From positions 1 through 64,000 of the forward strand of contig JBBQQC010000005.1 of the NCBI GenBank assembly GCA_038216465.1: DNA of 64,000 nt. Reading direction: 5' to 3'. Each line of letters opens with the position of its first letter. The first letter of the stretch is position 1. Under the pieces are notes generated by a model. The model saw only the letters and a program-made list of their open reading frames with translations. It had not been told where the DNA came from and did no database searches. The position numbers and the translations under genes are program-made. Of the stretch, positions 1-8,483 are shown in pieces. This DNA comes from JACCZX01 sp038216465. GTDB lineage: Bacteria; Pseudomonadota; Gammaproteobacteria; Burkholderiales; Burkholderiaceae_F.

Positions 1-356
1 GTCCGCTGCAGATACTTCACGTCCTGCACCAGCACCCGGTGGCGCGCTGCCGAGTGTTGGTACTCGGCCATGAACACCTCAATCAAACGCCGCAAGTGGG
101 CCGGCGGCGGCAGCGCCTCGGCGCGCACGCCATCGATGATCGCCTGCAGCCGCTCGATGTAGCTTTCCGCGATATCGGCCAGCAGATGCTCCTTGTCTTG
201 GTAGTAGTGATACATCAACGCCTTTGATACGCCGCACGCGCGTGCGATATCGGCAATCGTGGCGGCAGCGTAGCCCTTGTCGGCAAATTCGCGCGCGGCG
301 GCGTCGCGAATCGCCGCGCGTTGCCTGTCGAAGCCTGCCGCCTTGGGTCGCGCCAT
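1..356 (-). CDS. TetR/AcrR-family transcriptional regulator, 3' end cut off (likely paa regulator)
   Basis: About 118 residues are visible before the window edge; the C-terminal ligand-binding part is missing. Residues 33-52 form a typical TetR helix-turn-helix (TIADIARACGVSKALMYHYY), followed by the conserved DKEHLL stretch. The ATG lies 2 nt after the paaE stop, so the gene is cotranscribed with the phenylacetate genes. Betaproteobacterial paa clusters are commonly controlled by a TetR repressor (PaaR) that responds to phenylacetyl-CoA. That role is inferred here from position and from the TetR-like palindrome at 6128-6147. The HTH family call is firm; the ligand is not shown. Confidence 0.85.
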   Translation of the reverse strand, partial: MARPKAAGFDRQRAAIRDAAAREFADKGYAAATIADIARACGVSKALMYHYYQDKEHLLADIAESYIERLQAIIDGVRAEALPPPAHLRRLIEVFMAEYQHSAARHRVLVQDVKYLQR

Positions 357-358
357 CG

Positions 359-1423
359 TTAGCGAGCGTCGTACGAGAGCACAACGCGCTCCGTCGTCGG
401 ATACGACTGGCACGTCAGCACAAAATCGTCGGCCACTTCGTGCGGCTCGAGCGCGTAGTTCTTCGCCATCCGAACCTGCCCTTCAAGTACCTTGGCGCGA
501 CATGTGCTGCACATTCCGGCCTTGCAGGAAAATGGCAGGTCGATGCCGGCGGCGCGCCCCGCGTCGAGGATCGAATGCTGTCCTGGCATGAAGTCGACTT
601 CGCGCCGGACGCCGTCGAGGATCAGCTCGATGTGCGACTGCGCTGCGTCGGTGTCGTCGATTTCCTGCGCGAAGCCCGTCGGTATGCCGAAGCGCTCGAC
701 GTGCACGTGCTGCGGCGGCACTCCGGCAGCGATCAACGCCACCTCGACTTGATCGATCATCGTCAGCGGTCCGCAGACGAATGCTTCATCGATTGTGTCG
801 GCCGGCACCAGCGACTCGAGGAACTCTCGTACCTTCACCGCGTCGATCCGGCCGTTGAACAATTCCACTTCCTGCTCCTCGCGCGAGAAAACGTTGTACA
901 GGCGAAAGCGCGTCAGATAGCGATCCTTCAGATCTTCGAGCGCTTCGTGAAACATCACCGAGGACTGGCGGCGATTGCCATAGACCAGCGTGAAGCGCGA
1001 TTTCGGCTCGCGCGCGAGCGTCGTGCGAATCAGCGACAGCACTGGGGTGATGCCGCTGCCGGCTACAAACGCCGCGTAATGCTTGGCTTTGTTCGCATCG
1101 AGCGCCGTGAAGAAGCGACCCTCCGGTGTCAGCACGTCGATCGAGTCGCCCGGCTTCAGCGTTTCGTTGGCCCATTTCGAAAACTTGCCGCCGCCGACTT
1201 TCTTGATCGCAACCCGAATCTCGCCGTCGTCGATGCCGGAACAGATCGAGTACGAACGCCGCAACTCCTCACCGTCGAGGGTCTTGCGCAACCCGAGGTG
1301 CTGGCCCTGCGTGAACCGATACTCGGGCGCAAGCTCCGGCGGCAGATCAAACGTGACGCTGATGCAATCGGGCGTCTCGGGCCGGACTTCGGCAATCCGT
1401 AGCGCGTGGTAACGAGGTGTCAT
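359..1423 (-). CDS. paaE: Phenylacetyl-CoA 1,2-epoxidase reductase subunit PaaE
   Basis: A 354-residue NADPH-dependent electron-transfer subunit that feeds electrons to the PaaA di-iron site of the phenylacetyl-CoA epoxidase. The N-terminal ferredoxin-reductase part carries the FAD motif RRSYS (residues 55-59) and a GSGITP nucleotide-binding motif near residue 120. The C-terminal plant-type ferredoxin domain has the four [2Fe-2S] cysteines at about 300, 305, 308 and 338 (CxxxxCxxC...C). The ATG starts 1 nt after the paaC stop. The gene that normally lies between paaC and paaE, paaD, is absent. Length and domain order match the family. Confidence 0.96.
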   Translation of the reverse strand: MTPRYHALRIAEVRPETPDCISVTFDLPPELAPEYRFTQGQHLGLRKTLDGEELRRSYSICSGIDDGEIRVAIKKVGGGKFSKWANETLKPGDSIDVLTPEGRFFTALDANKAKHYAAFVAGSGITPVLSLIRTTLAREPKSRFTLVYGNRRQSSVMFHEALEDLKDRYLTRFRLYNVFSREEQEVELFNGRIDAVKVREFLESLVPADTIDEAFVCGPLTMIDQVEVALIAAGVPPQHVHVERFGIPTGFAQEIDDTDAAQSHIELILDGVRREVDFMPGQHSILDAGRAAGIDLPFSCKAGMCSTCRAKVLEGQVRMAKNYALEPHEVADDFVLTCQSYPTTERVVLSYDAR

Positions 1424-1424
1424 G

Positions 1425-2207
1425 TCACCACTTGCAGTTCGGATAAGCGCGCTGGAGATGCTGCATCTCGGCGAGCAAACCGGCCATTACCTCGCTGTGC
1501 ACCCCGTCCTTGCCGTGCGACACGAAGGAGGTTCGCTCGGGGATGCGCAAGGTAGCGATATCGAGCACGGGCAATACCGCCTTGCTCCAGCCCGCTTCCA
1601 GGTTGGACCATGCAGGACCAATCACGGCCGCAGATACCGCCTCGTCGATCGCGCACACGCTAAAAAACTCCGCGGTGTAGGGCCACAGGAAGTCGAGCGC
1701 GCGCTGCATGCGTGCGTGCGACTGCTCGGTCCCGTCGCCCAGCCGGATCGTCCAGTCCGAAGCATGCTGAACGTGATACAGCGTTTCCTTCGAACACTTG
1801 GCCGCAATTTCGGCGAGCCGCGCGTCCGTCGAACTTTGCAGCGCCGCCCACAGCTCGCGCTGCAGCGCGGTGAACAGGAAATTGCGCACGACCGTGTGCG
1901 CGTAATCGTCGTTCGACAACTCGGTGATCGTCAGGTTACGGAATTCGCTCTCGGAGCGGGTGAAAGCGAACCGATCCTCGTCGCGGCCGTCTCCCTCGAC
2001 AGCGCCGGCGTGCGTGTACAGCGCACGCGCCTGACCGATCAGATCAAGTGCCACGTTCGTCAGTGCGATGTCTTCTTCCAGAACCGGGCCGTGCCCGCAC
2101 CACTCCGATAGCCGATGGCCGAGGATCAAAGAGGAATCGGCAAGACGCAAAACATAGTCGACGTGCGCCGACGTCGCTGCAGACAGGGACACGCTGATCG
2201 CCGTCAC
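1425..2207 (-). CDS. paaC: Phenylacetyl-CoA 1,2-epoxidase structural subunit PaaC
   Basis: 260 residues. PaaC is the catalytically inactive ferritin-like partner of PaaA in the PaaABCE multicomponent monooxygenase. It has the family signatures ADSSLILGHRLSEWCGHGP near the N terminus and a NDDYAHTVVRNFLF helix. The start is taken as GTG at 2207, overlapping the paaB stop as GTGA. No in-frame ATG lies nearby and the N-terminal length suits the family. It is followed directly by paaE rather than paaD. Confidence 0.95.
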   Translation of the reverse strand: MTAISVSLSAATSAHVDYVLRLADSSLILGHRLSEWCGHGPVLEEDIALTNVALDLIGQARALYTHAGAVEGDGRDEDRFAFTRSESEFRNLTITELSNDDYAHTVVRNFLFTALQRELWAALQSSTDARLAEIAAKCSKETLYHVQHASDWTIRLGDGTEQSHARMQRALDFLWPYTAEFFSVCAIDEAVSAAVIGPAWSNLEAGWSKAVLPVLDIATLRIPERTSFVSHGKDGVHSEVMAGLLAEMQHLQRAYPNCKW

Positions 2208-2491
2208 ATGTGCCCCACTTCGTCCGGCAACGTATAAAACGTCGGGTGACGGTAGATCTTGTCTTCGGCCGGATCGAACATTTCGGGCTTGGCGTCCGGA
2301 TCGCTGGCGATGATGTCATCGGCGCGCACCACCCACACGCTGACGCCTTCCATGCGGCGCGTGAACACGTCGCGCGCATTCTTCAGCGCCATTGGCGCGT
2401 CGGCCGCGTGCACGCTCCCGCAATGCTTGTGATCAAGGCCGTTGCGGCTGCGGATGAATACCTCCCACAGCGGCCACTCTTTGCGGTCCAC
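2204..2491 (-). CDS. paaB: Phenylacetyl-CoA 1,2-epoxidase subunit PaaB
   Basis: 95 residues from a GTG start at 2491, the same length as E. coli PaaB. It aligns with that protein from the first residues (EWPLWEVFIR) through GSVHAADAPMALKNARD and YRHPTFYTLPD. A longer open frame reaches back into paaA, but those codons are out of family and the GTG gives the canonical N terminus. PaaB is a small subunit of the epoxidase complex, proposed to bridge PaaE to PaaAC. The gene starts 8 nt after the paaA stop and overlaps paaC by 4 nt. Confidence 0.95.
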   Translation of the reverse strand: MDRKEWPLWEVFIRSRNGLDHKHCGSVHAADAPMALKNARDVFTRRMEGVSVWVVRADDIIASDPDAKPEMFDPAEDKIYRHPTFYTLPDEVGHM

Positions 2492-2499
2492 GTCGATTC

Positions 2500-3510
2500 C
2501 TAGGCAGCGACGCAATCGCGGTGACGTTGCTTTTCGGCGTGCGCCAGTGCGGCCTCGCGCACCCATGCGCCGTCGTCCCATGCCTTGACCCGGTCGGCCA
2601 GGCGTTCTTCGTTGCACTGACCTTTGCCGTTGACAACGTTCCAGAATTCGCTCCAGTCGATCGGGCCGAACTTCCAATGATTGGTCTGTTTGTCGAACGT
2701 CAGATCAGGATCCGGCAGCGTGACTCCGAGCAGCTGCGCCTGCGGCACGGTGGCGTCGACAAATTTCTGCCGCAGCTCGTCGTTGCTGATGCGTTTGATG
2801 CCCCACTTCATCGAGTCTCCTGAATTCGTCGATTCACTGTCGTGCGGGCCGAACATCATCAGCGAAGGCCACCACCAGCGGTTCACGGCGTCCTGCACCA
2901 TCGCGCGCTGATCGTCCGACCCTTTCATCAATGTCAATAACAGGTCGTAGCCCTGGCGTTGATGAAATGATTCTTCCTTGCAGACGCGGATCATCGCGCG
3001 TGCATACGGTCCATACGAACATCGCGTCAGCGGAATCTGATTCATGATCGCTGCGCCGTCGACCAACCAGCCGACAACGCCGATGTCGGCCCACGTCTTG
3101 GTCGGGTAATTGAAGATCGACGAATACTTGGCCTTCCCGCTATGCAGCGCTGCGATCAATTCGTCGCGCGAGACCCCCAGCGTTTCTGCCGCCGAGTACA
3201 AATACATCCCGTGACCTGCCTCGTCCTGCACCTTCGCCAGCAAGATGCACTTGCGCTCCAGCGTGGGCGCGCGCGTGATCCAACCGCCCTCGGGCAGCAT
3301 TCCAACGATTTCCGAGTGCGCGTGCTGGCTGATCTGGCGGATCAAGGTCTTCCGATACCGATCGGGCATCCAGTCCTTCGGCTCAATGAAATCTCCACGC
3401 GCGAGCTTTGCTTCAAACTCGGCCTCGTACCGTTCATTACCTTGCTCGGCACTCTTCGCCGACACTTCGTTGCGATCGCCACCGGGAACATCCATCGCCT
3501 GCGTATACAT
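2500..3510 (-). CDS. paaA: Phenylacetyl-CoA 1,2-epoxidase catalytic subunit PaaA
   Basis: 336 residues. PaaA is the oxygenase subunit that epoxidises the aromatic ring of phenylacetyl-CoA at a carboxylate-bridged di-iron centre. The two iron-binding EX2H motifs are visible: one in KVQDEAGH in the first half and one in CKEESFHQRQG in the second. The ATG at 3510 is preferred because AAGGAG lies 6 nt upstream. A GTG two codons earlier overlaps the paaK stop but would sit on top of the ribosome-binding site. The N terminus is slightly longer than in E. coli (309 residues). Confidence 0.96.
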   Translation of the reverse strand: MYTQAMDVPGGDRNEVSAKSAEQGNERYEAEFEAKLARGDFIEPKDWMPDRYRKTLIRQISQHAHSEIVGMLPEGGWITRAPTLERKCILLAKVQDEAGHGMYLYSAAETLGVSRDELIAALHSGKAKYSSIFNYPTKTWADIGVVGWLVDGAAIMNQIPLTRCSYGPYARAMIRVCKEESFHQRQGYDLLLTLMKGSDDQRAMVQDAVNRWWWPSLMMFGPHDSESTNSGDSMKWGIKRISNDELRQKFVDATVPQAQLLGVTLPDPDLTFDKQTNHWKFGPIDWSEFWNVVNGKGQCNEERLADRVKAWDDGAWVREAALAHAEKQRHRDCVAA

Positions 3511-3512
3511 AG

Positions 3513-4811
3513 TCACTCCTTGGAACGCCGATCGACGATGCGCTTCGCTTTGCCCGTTGAGCGCTCGATCGCCATCGGTGCAACGAGCCTTGCGCTCGCC
3601 GATAGACCAACGTAAGCCTTGATTGCGTGCTCCAGCCGCTGCACAGCTGCGCGGCGCGCATCCTGACCCGCGCCTGCAAGCTGCGAACCCATCTCGACAT
3701 GAACCGTCAGCTCGTCGAGATGAGAAGGTCGCGTCACCTCGAGCGTGTAGTGCGGCTCGAGCTCGGGCTGCTTCAGAATCAGTTCTTCGATCTGAGTCGG
3801 AAACAGATTGACCCCGCGAATGATCAGCATGTCGTCCGAGCGACCGGTGATCTTTTCAATGCGCCGCATGCTGCGCGCGGTCGGCGGCAGCAGTCGGGTC
3901 AGATCGCGCGTGCGATAGCGAATCATCGGCAGCGCCTCCTTCGTCAACGACGTGAAGACAAGCTCGCCCTTCTGGCCTTCCGGCAGTACGTCGCCCGATT
4001 CCGGATCGATGATCTCGGGATAGAAGTGATCTTCCCAGACGGTCAAGCCGTCCTTGGTCTCGATACATTCCTGCGCAACGCCGGGTCCGATGATCTCGGA
4101 TAGGCCGTAGATGTCGATCGCATCGAGCGACGTTTTGGACTCGATCGCTGCGCGCATCGCCGCGGTCCACGGTTCGGCACCGAAAATTCCGATTCGCAAT
4201 GAGCAGGTTTTCGGATCGACGCCCTGCTTCTGCATTTCCTCTGCAATCGCCAGCATGTAGGAAGGCGTCACCATAATGACCTTCGGCTTGAAGTCGCCGA
4301 TCAGCTGCACCTGGCGCTCGGTCATGCCGCCGGATACCGGAATCACCGTGCAGCCGAGCTTTTCGGCACCGTAGTGCGCACCGAGGCCGCCGGTGAAAAG
4401 CCCGTAGCCGTACGCGACATGAATGATGTCGCCACGCCGGCCACCGGCGGCATGAATCGAACGCGCCATCACGCTCGCCCACGTCTCGATGTCTTTCGCC
4501 GTGTAACCGACAACCGTCGGCTTGCCGGTCGTTCCGCTCGAGGCATGGACGCGCACGACTTTTTCGCGCGGCACGGCGAACATGCCGAACGGGTAGTTGT
4601 CGCGCAAATCGAACTTCGTGGTGAATGGAAACCTCGCGAGATCGCTGAGCGACCCGAGTTCCGAAGGATGCACGCGCGCGGCGTCGAACTTGGCGCGGTA
4701 GTGCGGCACGTTGTCGTACGCGTGCGCCAGCGACCAGCGCATGCGTTCGAGCTGCAGCGCCCGTAGCTCACTCTGGCCCGCGCGTTCGATCGGTTCGAGA
4801 ACGCCGATCAT
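3513..4811 (-). CDS. paaK: Phenylacetate-CoA ligase
   Basis: 432 residues. This AMP-forming ligase activates phenylacetate with ATP and CoA, the first step of the pathway. Visible signatures are the P-loop ASSGTTGKPT, the adenylate motifs YGLSEIIGPG and YRTRDLTRLL, and the C-terminal GRSDDMLIIRGVNLFPTQIE hinge region. The ATG at 4811 overlaps the paaI stop as ATGA. The open frame extends further upstream into paaI but without family similarity. Length is close to E. coli PaaK (437). Confidence 0.96.
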   Translation of the reverse strand: MIGVLEPIERAGQSELRALQLERMRWSLAHAYDNVPHYRAKFDAARVHPSELGSLSDLARFPFTTKFDLRDNYPFGMFAVPREKVVRVHASSGTTGKPTVVGYTAKDIETWASVMARSIHAAGGRRGDIIHVAYGYGLFTGGLGAHYGAEKLGCTVIPVSGGMTERQVQLIGDFKPKVIMVTPSYMLAIAEEMQKQGVDPKTCSLRIGIFGAEPWTAAMRAAIESKTSLDAIDIYGLSEIIGPGVAQECIETKDGLTVWEDHFYPEIIDPESGDVLPEGQKGELVFTSLTKEALPMIRYRTRDLTRLLPPTARSMRRIEKITGRSDDMLIIRGVNLFPTQIEELILKQPELEPHYTLEVTRPSHLDELTVHVEMGSQLAGAGQDARRAAVQRLEHAIKAYVGLSASARLVAPMAIERSTGKAKRIVDRRSKE

Positions 4812-5299
4812 TTCGGCTGCACCACCGCTTTGCCTTTCATCGTGTGCGATCGGCCCCGCATCACCACCACAGTCTTGCCGTGCTGATTGGTCACCGTGAT
4901 GTCGTACACCCCGGTGCGGCCGGTCAACGCAACTTCGCGGCACTCGGCACGCAGGTGGTCGCCTTCGAAAGCCGGCGCCAGGAAGTCGACCACGATGCCC
5001 GACGCCACCGTTACTTCGTTATGGCTGTTGCAGGCGAATGCAAACGCCGAATCGGCGAGCGTGGCGATAAATCCACCGTGGCAGGTCTTGAAACCGTTCA
5101 GCATGTCGGGCCGGACGGTCATCGAAAGCCTCGAGAATCCCGGACCCACCGCTTCGACCTGCATGCCGAGACCGCGCGACGCGGCGTCGTCGCCGAACAT
5201 GCGGTCACGCACCGTTTCCGCGATGGCCTGCGCGTCAAATGTTTGCTTATCGTGCGGGTGCGCGCTGTCATTCATCGTGTCGTTTGTCGCGTCGATCAC
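4808..5299 (-). CDS. paaI: Hydroxyphenylacetyl-CoA thioesterase PaaI (hotdog fold)
   Basis: 163 residues from a GTG that overlaps the paaG stop as GTGA. An internal ATG at 5275 would give 155 residues, nearer the 140 of E. coli, so the exact start is open. The hotdog signature is clear: MLNGFKTCHGGFIATLADSA (normally N-x4-HGG...D), then a VASGIVVDFLAPAFEGD strand. PaaI hydrolyses dead-end or over-reactive ring-hydroxylated CoA thioesters and so releases trapped CoA. It sits between paaG and paaK in the operon. Confidence 0.92.
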   Translation of the reverse strand: MIDATNDTMNDSAHPHDKQTFDAQAIAETVRDRMFGDDAASRGLGMQVEAVGPGFSRLSMTVRPDMLNGFKTCHGGFIATLADSAFAFACNSHNEVTVASGIVVDFLAPAFEGDHLRAECREVALTGRTGVYDITVTNQHGKTVVVMRGRSHTMKGKAVVQPK

Positions 5300-6117
5300 C
5301 GGCCCGTGAATCGCGCCGTGCGTTTTTGCATGAAAGCCGCCACCCCTTCGCGATAGTCCGCCGATCTGCCGAGCTCACGCTGATAGTCGCGCTCCAGGTC
5401 GAGCGCGGATTCGAACGGCAATTGCATCGACGCATCGATCGCCTGCCGCGTGCGCACGAAGCCAAGGGTGGGACCCGCCGCGAGCTGGCGCGCGACGGCC
5501 ATCACCGCGGGCAGCAGCCGATCGTCGTCGACGCAGCGCCATATCAAGCCCCACTCGGCCGCCTGCGCCGCGGAGAGTTTGTCTCCCAGCAAAGCCAAGC
5601 CCATGGCGCGTGCCGGGCCCACCAGCCTCGGCAGCCACCACGTGCCGCCGCAATCCGGCACCAATCCGAGCTTGGAAAACGACTGGACGAAGCTCGCCGA
5701 GTTCGCCGCGTACACCAGATCGCACGCGAACGGAATGTTGGCTCCGGCGCCGGCGGCGACGCCATTGACGGCAGCGATCGTAGGCATCGGCAGCGAGCGC
5801 AGACGCTGCAGCATCGGTTTGTAGTAATTCTCGATCGAGGCCCCGAGATCGACGCCTTCGGAATCGGGAACCACCGCACGATCCGACAGATCCTGGCCGG
5901 CGCAAAATCCGCGCCCGGCACCCGTGAACACGAGGCAGCGAATGGATCGATCGGACGCGATCGAATCAAGCGCCGCGCGAACTTCGTCGTGCATCGCGAC
6001 CGTGAAGCTGTTCAGCCGCTGCGGACGGTTCAGCGTCAACGTCGCGACGGCGTCGGTAACATCCACGCTGATCGACTCGAATCCGGGGCTCGCTGGCAAA
6101 GCCGTTTCTGAATTCAT
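5296..6117 (-). CDS. paaG: 2-(1,2-epoxy-1,2-dihydrophenyl)acetyl-CoA isomerase PaaG
   Basis: 273 residues, crotonase fold. The enzyme converts the ring epoxide made by PaaABCE to the oxepin-CoA. Motifs seen are TLNRPQRLNSF, the CoA-binding GRGFCAGQDLSDR and the oxyanion-hole stretch AAVNGVAAGAGANIPFACD, followed by LGLVPDCGGTWWLPRLVG with the catalytic-type Asp. It is the first gene of the minus-strand paa operon and diverges from paaN across 61 nt that hold a TetR-like palindrome. A crotonase of this size could also be PaaF, but position and sequence (GQDLSDR) favour PaaG. Confidence 0.9.
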   Translation of the reverse strand: MNSETALPASPGFESISVDVTDAVATLTLNRPQRLNSFTVAMHDEVRAALDSIASDRSIRCLVFTGAGRGFCAGQDLSDRAVVPDSEGVDLGASIENYYKPMLQRLRSLPMPTIAAVNGVAAGAGANIPFACDLVYAANSASFVQSFSKLGLVPDCGGTWWLPRLVGPARAMGLALLGDKLSAAQAAEWGLIWRCVDDDRLLPAVMAVARQLAAGPTLGFVRTRQAIDASMQLPFESALDLERDYQRELGRSADYREGVAAFMQKRTARFTGR

Positions 6118-6127
6118 CCTGAATTAA

Positions 6128-6147
6128 TTGACCGACCGTTCAATCAA
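6128..6147. promoter_or_regulatory. Imperfect palindrome, candidate TetR/PaaR operator between paaG and paaN
   Basis: The 20 nt here read nearly the same on both strands (14 of 20 positions symmetrical, half-sites TTGAxxGAxC / GxTCxxTCAA). It is the only such element in the 61-nt divergent gap. On the plus strand its left arm TTGACC could act as a -35 box, 17 nt before a weak TAGCTT. On the minus strand TTGATT could serve paaG, so a bound repressor would block both promoters. The operator role is inferred. Confidence 0.5.
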
Positions 6148-6178
6148 TAGTAGCTTCGGCTGCAGGAAAAACCAAGCC

Positions 6179-7873
6179 ATGTCCGAAACCCCACCCAAGC
6201 CCGGCGCAACGCCCTCCTTGTTCGACAAGCACCGCGGCACGCTGGAGGCGGCGCTCGACGCAATCCGGACACGCGGCTTCTGGAGCGCGTACCCGGAAAT
6301 GCCGAGCCCGAAGATCTACGGCGAGGCCGCCAACGACGAAGGCAAGGCTGCCGCGCTCGGCTACGCCGGACACCAGTTCGATTTGGATCAGCCTGGTCGC
6401 ATCGGCTGGCTCGCCAGCGAACACTCGCCGTACGGAATTCCGCTTGCTGTCGAGTATGCAGTGTGCGAACCGCAGGCGCTGATCGATGCCGCGCTAGCTG
6501 CGATGCCGGCGTGGCAGAAGCTCGGCGTCGAGGGTCGAACCGGGATCTGCCTCGAATCACTCACGCGCTTGAATACGTCGAGCTTCGAAATCGCGCATGC
6601 GGTGATGTTGACGACCGGCCAGGGATGGATGATGGCGTTCCAGGCGGGTGGCCCGCATGCGCAAGACCGCGGGCTCGAAGCGGTTGCGTATGCCTACCGC
6701 GAAATGAGTTCGGTGCCGGCTGCGGCACGTTGGGAAAAACCGCAAGGCAAGAATCCTCCCCTGGTGATGGAAAAACGGTTCGAGATCGTCGGCCGCGGCG
6801 TTGCGCTGGTGATCGGGTGCGGCACTTTTCCGACGTGGAATACGTATCCGGGATTGTTCGCTGCGCTGGTCACCGGCAATCCGGTCATCGTCAAGCCCCA
6901 TCCGAATGCGATCTTGCCGGCCGCGATCAGCGTGCGCATCGTGCGCGAAGTGCTGGCGGAACACGGCATGGACCCGAATCTGGTGTCGCTCGCGGTCGTC
7001 AACGATCCAAAGGCGACGCGCGCGCTGGCAACCCATCCGGCGGTGCGCTCGATCGACTTTACCGGCAGCAATTCATTCGGGCGCTGGCTGATCGAGAACG
7101 CGCAGCAGGCGCAGGTCTACGCTGAACTGGCGGGCGTGAACAACGTCGTTATCGAATCGACCGACAGCTACAAGGCGATGCTGAAGAACCTCGCCTTCAC
7201 ACTCAGCCTTTATTCAGGCCAGATGTGCACGACGACGCAGGATATCTTTGTCCCGGCCGGCGGCATCGACAGCGACGAAGGACACAAGAGTTTCGACGAT
7301 GTCGCTTCGGACCTCGGCAGCGCAGTGGAGAAACTGCTGTCCGACGCAGCGGTGGCAACTGCGGTGCTCGGTTCGATTCAATCACCCGATACGTTGAAGC
7401 GGATCGAAGAGGCACCGGCGCTGGCGAACGTTGTGCTTGCTTCGCGCAAGATCGACAACGCGGAATTTCCTGCAGCGAACGTGCACACGCCGCTGCTGAT
7501 GACGACCGATGCCGCAAACGAGTCCGTTTATGCGCAGGAACGCTTCGGGCCGATCAGCCTGATTGTCAAAGTACTCGACGCGATGGCGGCTATCGCGTTG
7601 TCGGAGAAAATCGTCAAGGAGCGCGGGGCGCTGACCGTCGGACTGTATTCGACCCGACAGGAGATCATCGACGCGATGACGGAGGCGACGTTGCGGGCCG
7701 GAGTCGCGCTGTCGATCAACCTGCTCTCCAACGTGTACGTCAACCAATCAACGGCGTTTTCCGACTACCACGCCACCGGCGCCAATCCGGCAGCGAACGC
7801 AAGCTATACCGACAGCGCATTCGTCGCGAATCGATTCAGAGTGATTCAACGGCGCTGGCACGCCAAGGCTTAG
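6179..7873 (+). CDS. paaN: PaaN-type aldehyde dehydrogenase, oxepin-CoA ring-opening step
   Basis: 564 residues, aldehyde dehydrogenase superfamily, of the type annotated as PaaN in betaproteobacteria. It should oxidise the semialdehyde formed on hydrolytic opening of oxepin-CoA. Motifs: NAD-binding DFTGSNSFGRWL (about 300), glutamate in YAELAGVNN, and the nucleophilic cysteine in YSGQMCTTTQD. It ends after the dehydrogenase domain, so it lacks the C-terminal MaoC-type hydratase that E. coli PaaZ (681 residues) carries. The ATG at 6179 is chosen over an in-frame TTG at 6128, which would lie inside the palindrome. paaY starts 1 nt after its stop. Confidence 0.92.
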   Translation: MSETPPKPGATPSLFDKHRGTLEAALDAIRTRGFWSAYPEMPSPKIYGEAANDEGKAAALGYAGHQFDLDQPGRIGWLASEHSPYGIPLAVEYAVCEPQALIDAALAAMPAWQKLGVEGRTGICLESLTRLNTSSFEIAHAVMLTTGQGWMMAFQAGGPHAQDRGLEAVAYAYREMSSVPAAARWEKPQGKNPPLVMEKRFEIVGRGVALVIGCGTFPTWNTYPGLFAALVTGNPVIVKPHPNAILPAAISVRIVREVLAEHGMDPNLVSLAVVNDPKATRALATHPAVRSIDFTGSNSFGRWLIENAQQAQVYAELAGVNNVVIESTDSYKAMLKNLAFTLSLYSGQMCTTTQDIFVPAGGIDSDEGHKSFDDVASDLGSAVEKLLSDAAVATAVLGSIQSPDTLKRIEEAPALANVVLASRKIDNAEFPAANVHTPLLMTTDAANESVYAQERFGPISLIVKVLDAMAAIALSEKIVKERGALTVGLYSTRQEIIDAMTEATLRAGVALSINLLSNVYVNQSTAFSDYHATGANPAANASYTDSAFVANRFRVIQRRWHAKA

Positions 7874-7874
7874 C

Positions 7875-8483
7875 GTGCCCTGCTACGAGATCAACGGCGT
7901 GGTGCCGGTGGTCGACCCCACCGCGTTTGTTCATCCGACCGCGATCCTGACCGGCGACGTGATCGTGGGTCCGCGCTGCTACGTCGGGCCGGCGGCGAGT
8001 TTGCGCGGCGACTTCGGCCGCATCGTGCTCGAGGCCGGCAGCAACGTGCAGGACTGTTGCGTGATGCACGGCTTTCCAGGTACCGATACGGTGATCGAAC
8101 AGGACGGTCATATCGGCCACGGCGCCGTGCTGCACGGCTGCGTCGTCCGGCGCAACGCGATGGTCGGGATGAACGCGGTTGTGATGGACGAAGCCGTGAT
8201 CGGGGAATCGGCAATCGTCGCCGCGTGCGCCTTCGTCAAGGCCGGCGCGCAGATCCCGGCGCGTTCACTGGCGGTGGGTGCACCGGCCAAAGTCCTGCGC
8301 GCACTGACCGACGACGAAATCGCGTGGAAGGTCAGCGGCACCAGGAGCTATCAGGAGCTGACGGTGCGCAGCCTGCAGACCTTGAAGGAGGTGACACCGC
8401 TGCGCGCAGTGGAACCGAATCGAAAACGTATCGAGGTCGCAGTCGACGGCGTCGTACCGCTGGTGACGCTGAAGAAAAGCTAG
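7875..8483 (+). CDS. paaY: PaaY-type gamma-carbonic-anhydrase-fold thioesterase
   Basis: 202 residues from GTG, 1 nt after paaN. The left-handed beta-helix hexapeptide repeats are plain through residues 15-140 (for example VHPTAILTGDVIVGPRCYVG). The zinc-ligand region is in DGHIGHGAVLHGC, and PARSLAVGAPAKVLRAL closes the fold. E. coli PaaY (196 residues) hydrolyses 2-hydroxycyclohepta-1,4,6-triene-1-formyl-CoA, a dead-end side product of the pathway. The stop codon overlaps the stop of the convergent DUF2783 gene by 3 nt, and no terminator separates them. Confidence 0.92.
   Translation: MPCYEINGVVPVVDPTAFVHPTAILTGDVIVGPRCYVGPAASLRGDFGRIVLEAGSNVQDCCVMHGFPGTDTVIEQDGHIGHGAVLHGCVVRRNAMVGMNAVVMDEAVIGESAIVAACAFVKAGAQIPARSLAVGAPAKVLRALTDDEIAWKVSGTRSYQELTVRSLQTLKEVTPLRAVEPNRKRIEVAVDGVVPLVTLKKS

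Noticed and set aside
224..1402. 392-codon open frame on the plus strand opposite paaE
   Set aside because: It is the GC-rich antisense shadow of paaE, which has full family motifs. The plus frame has no recognisable domain and an Arg/His-rich composition.
4812..4943. Upstream extension of the PaaK open frame
   Set aside because: It runs through paaI in another frame. The PaaK family N terminus begins at the ATGA overlap at 4811.
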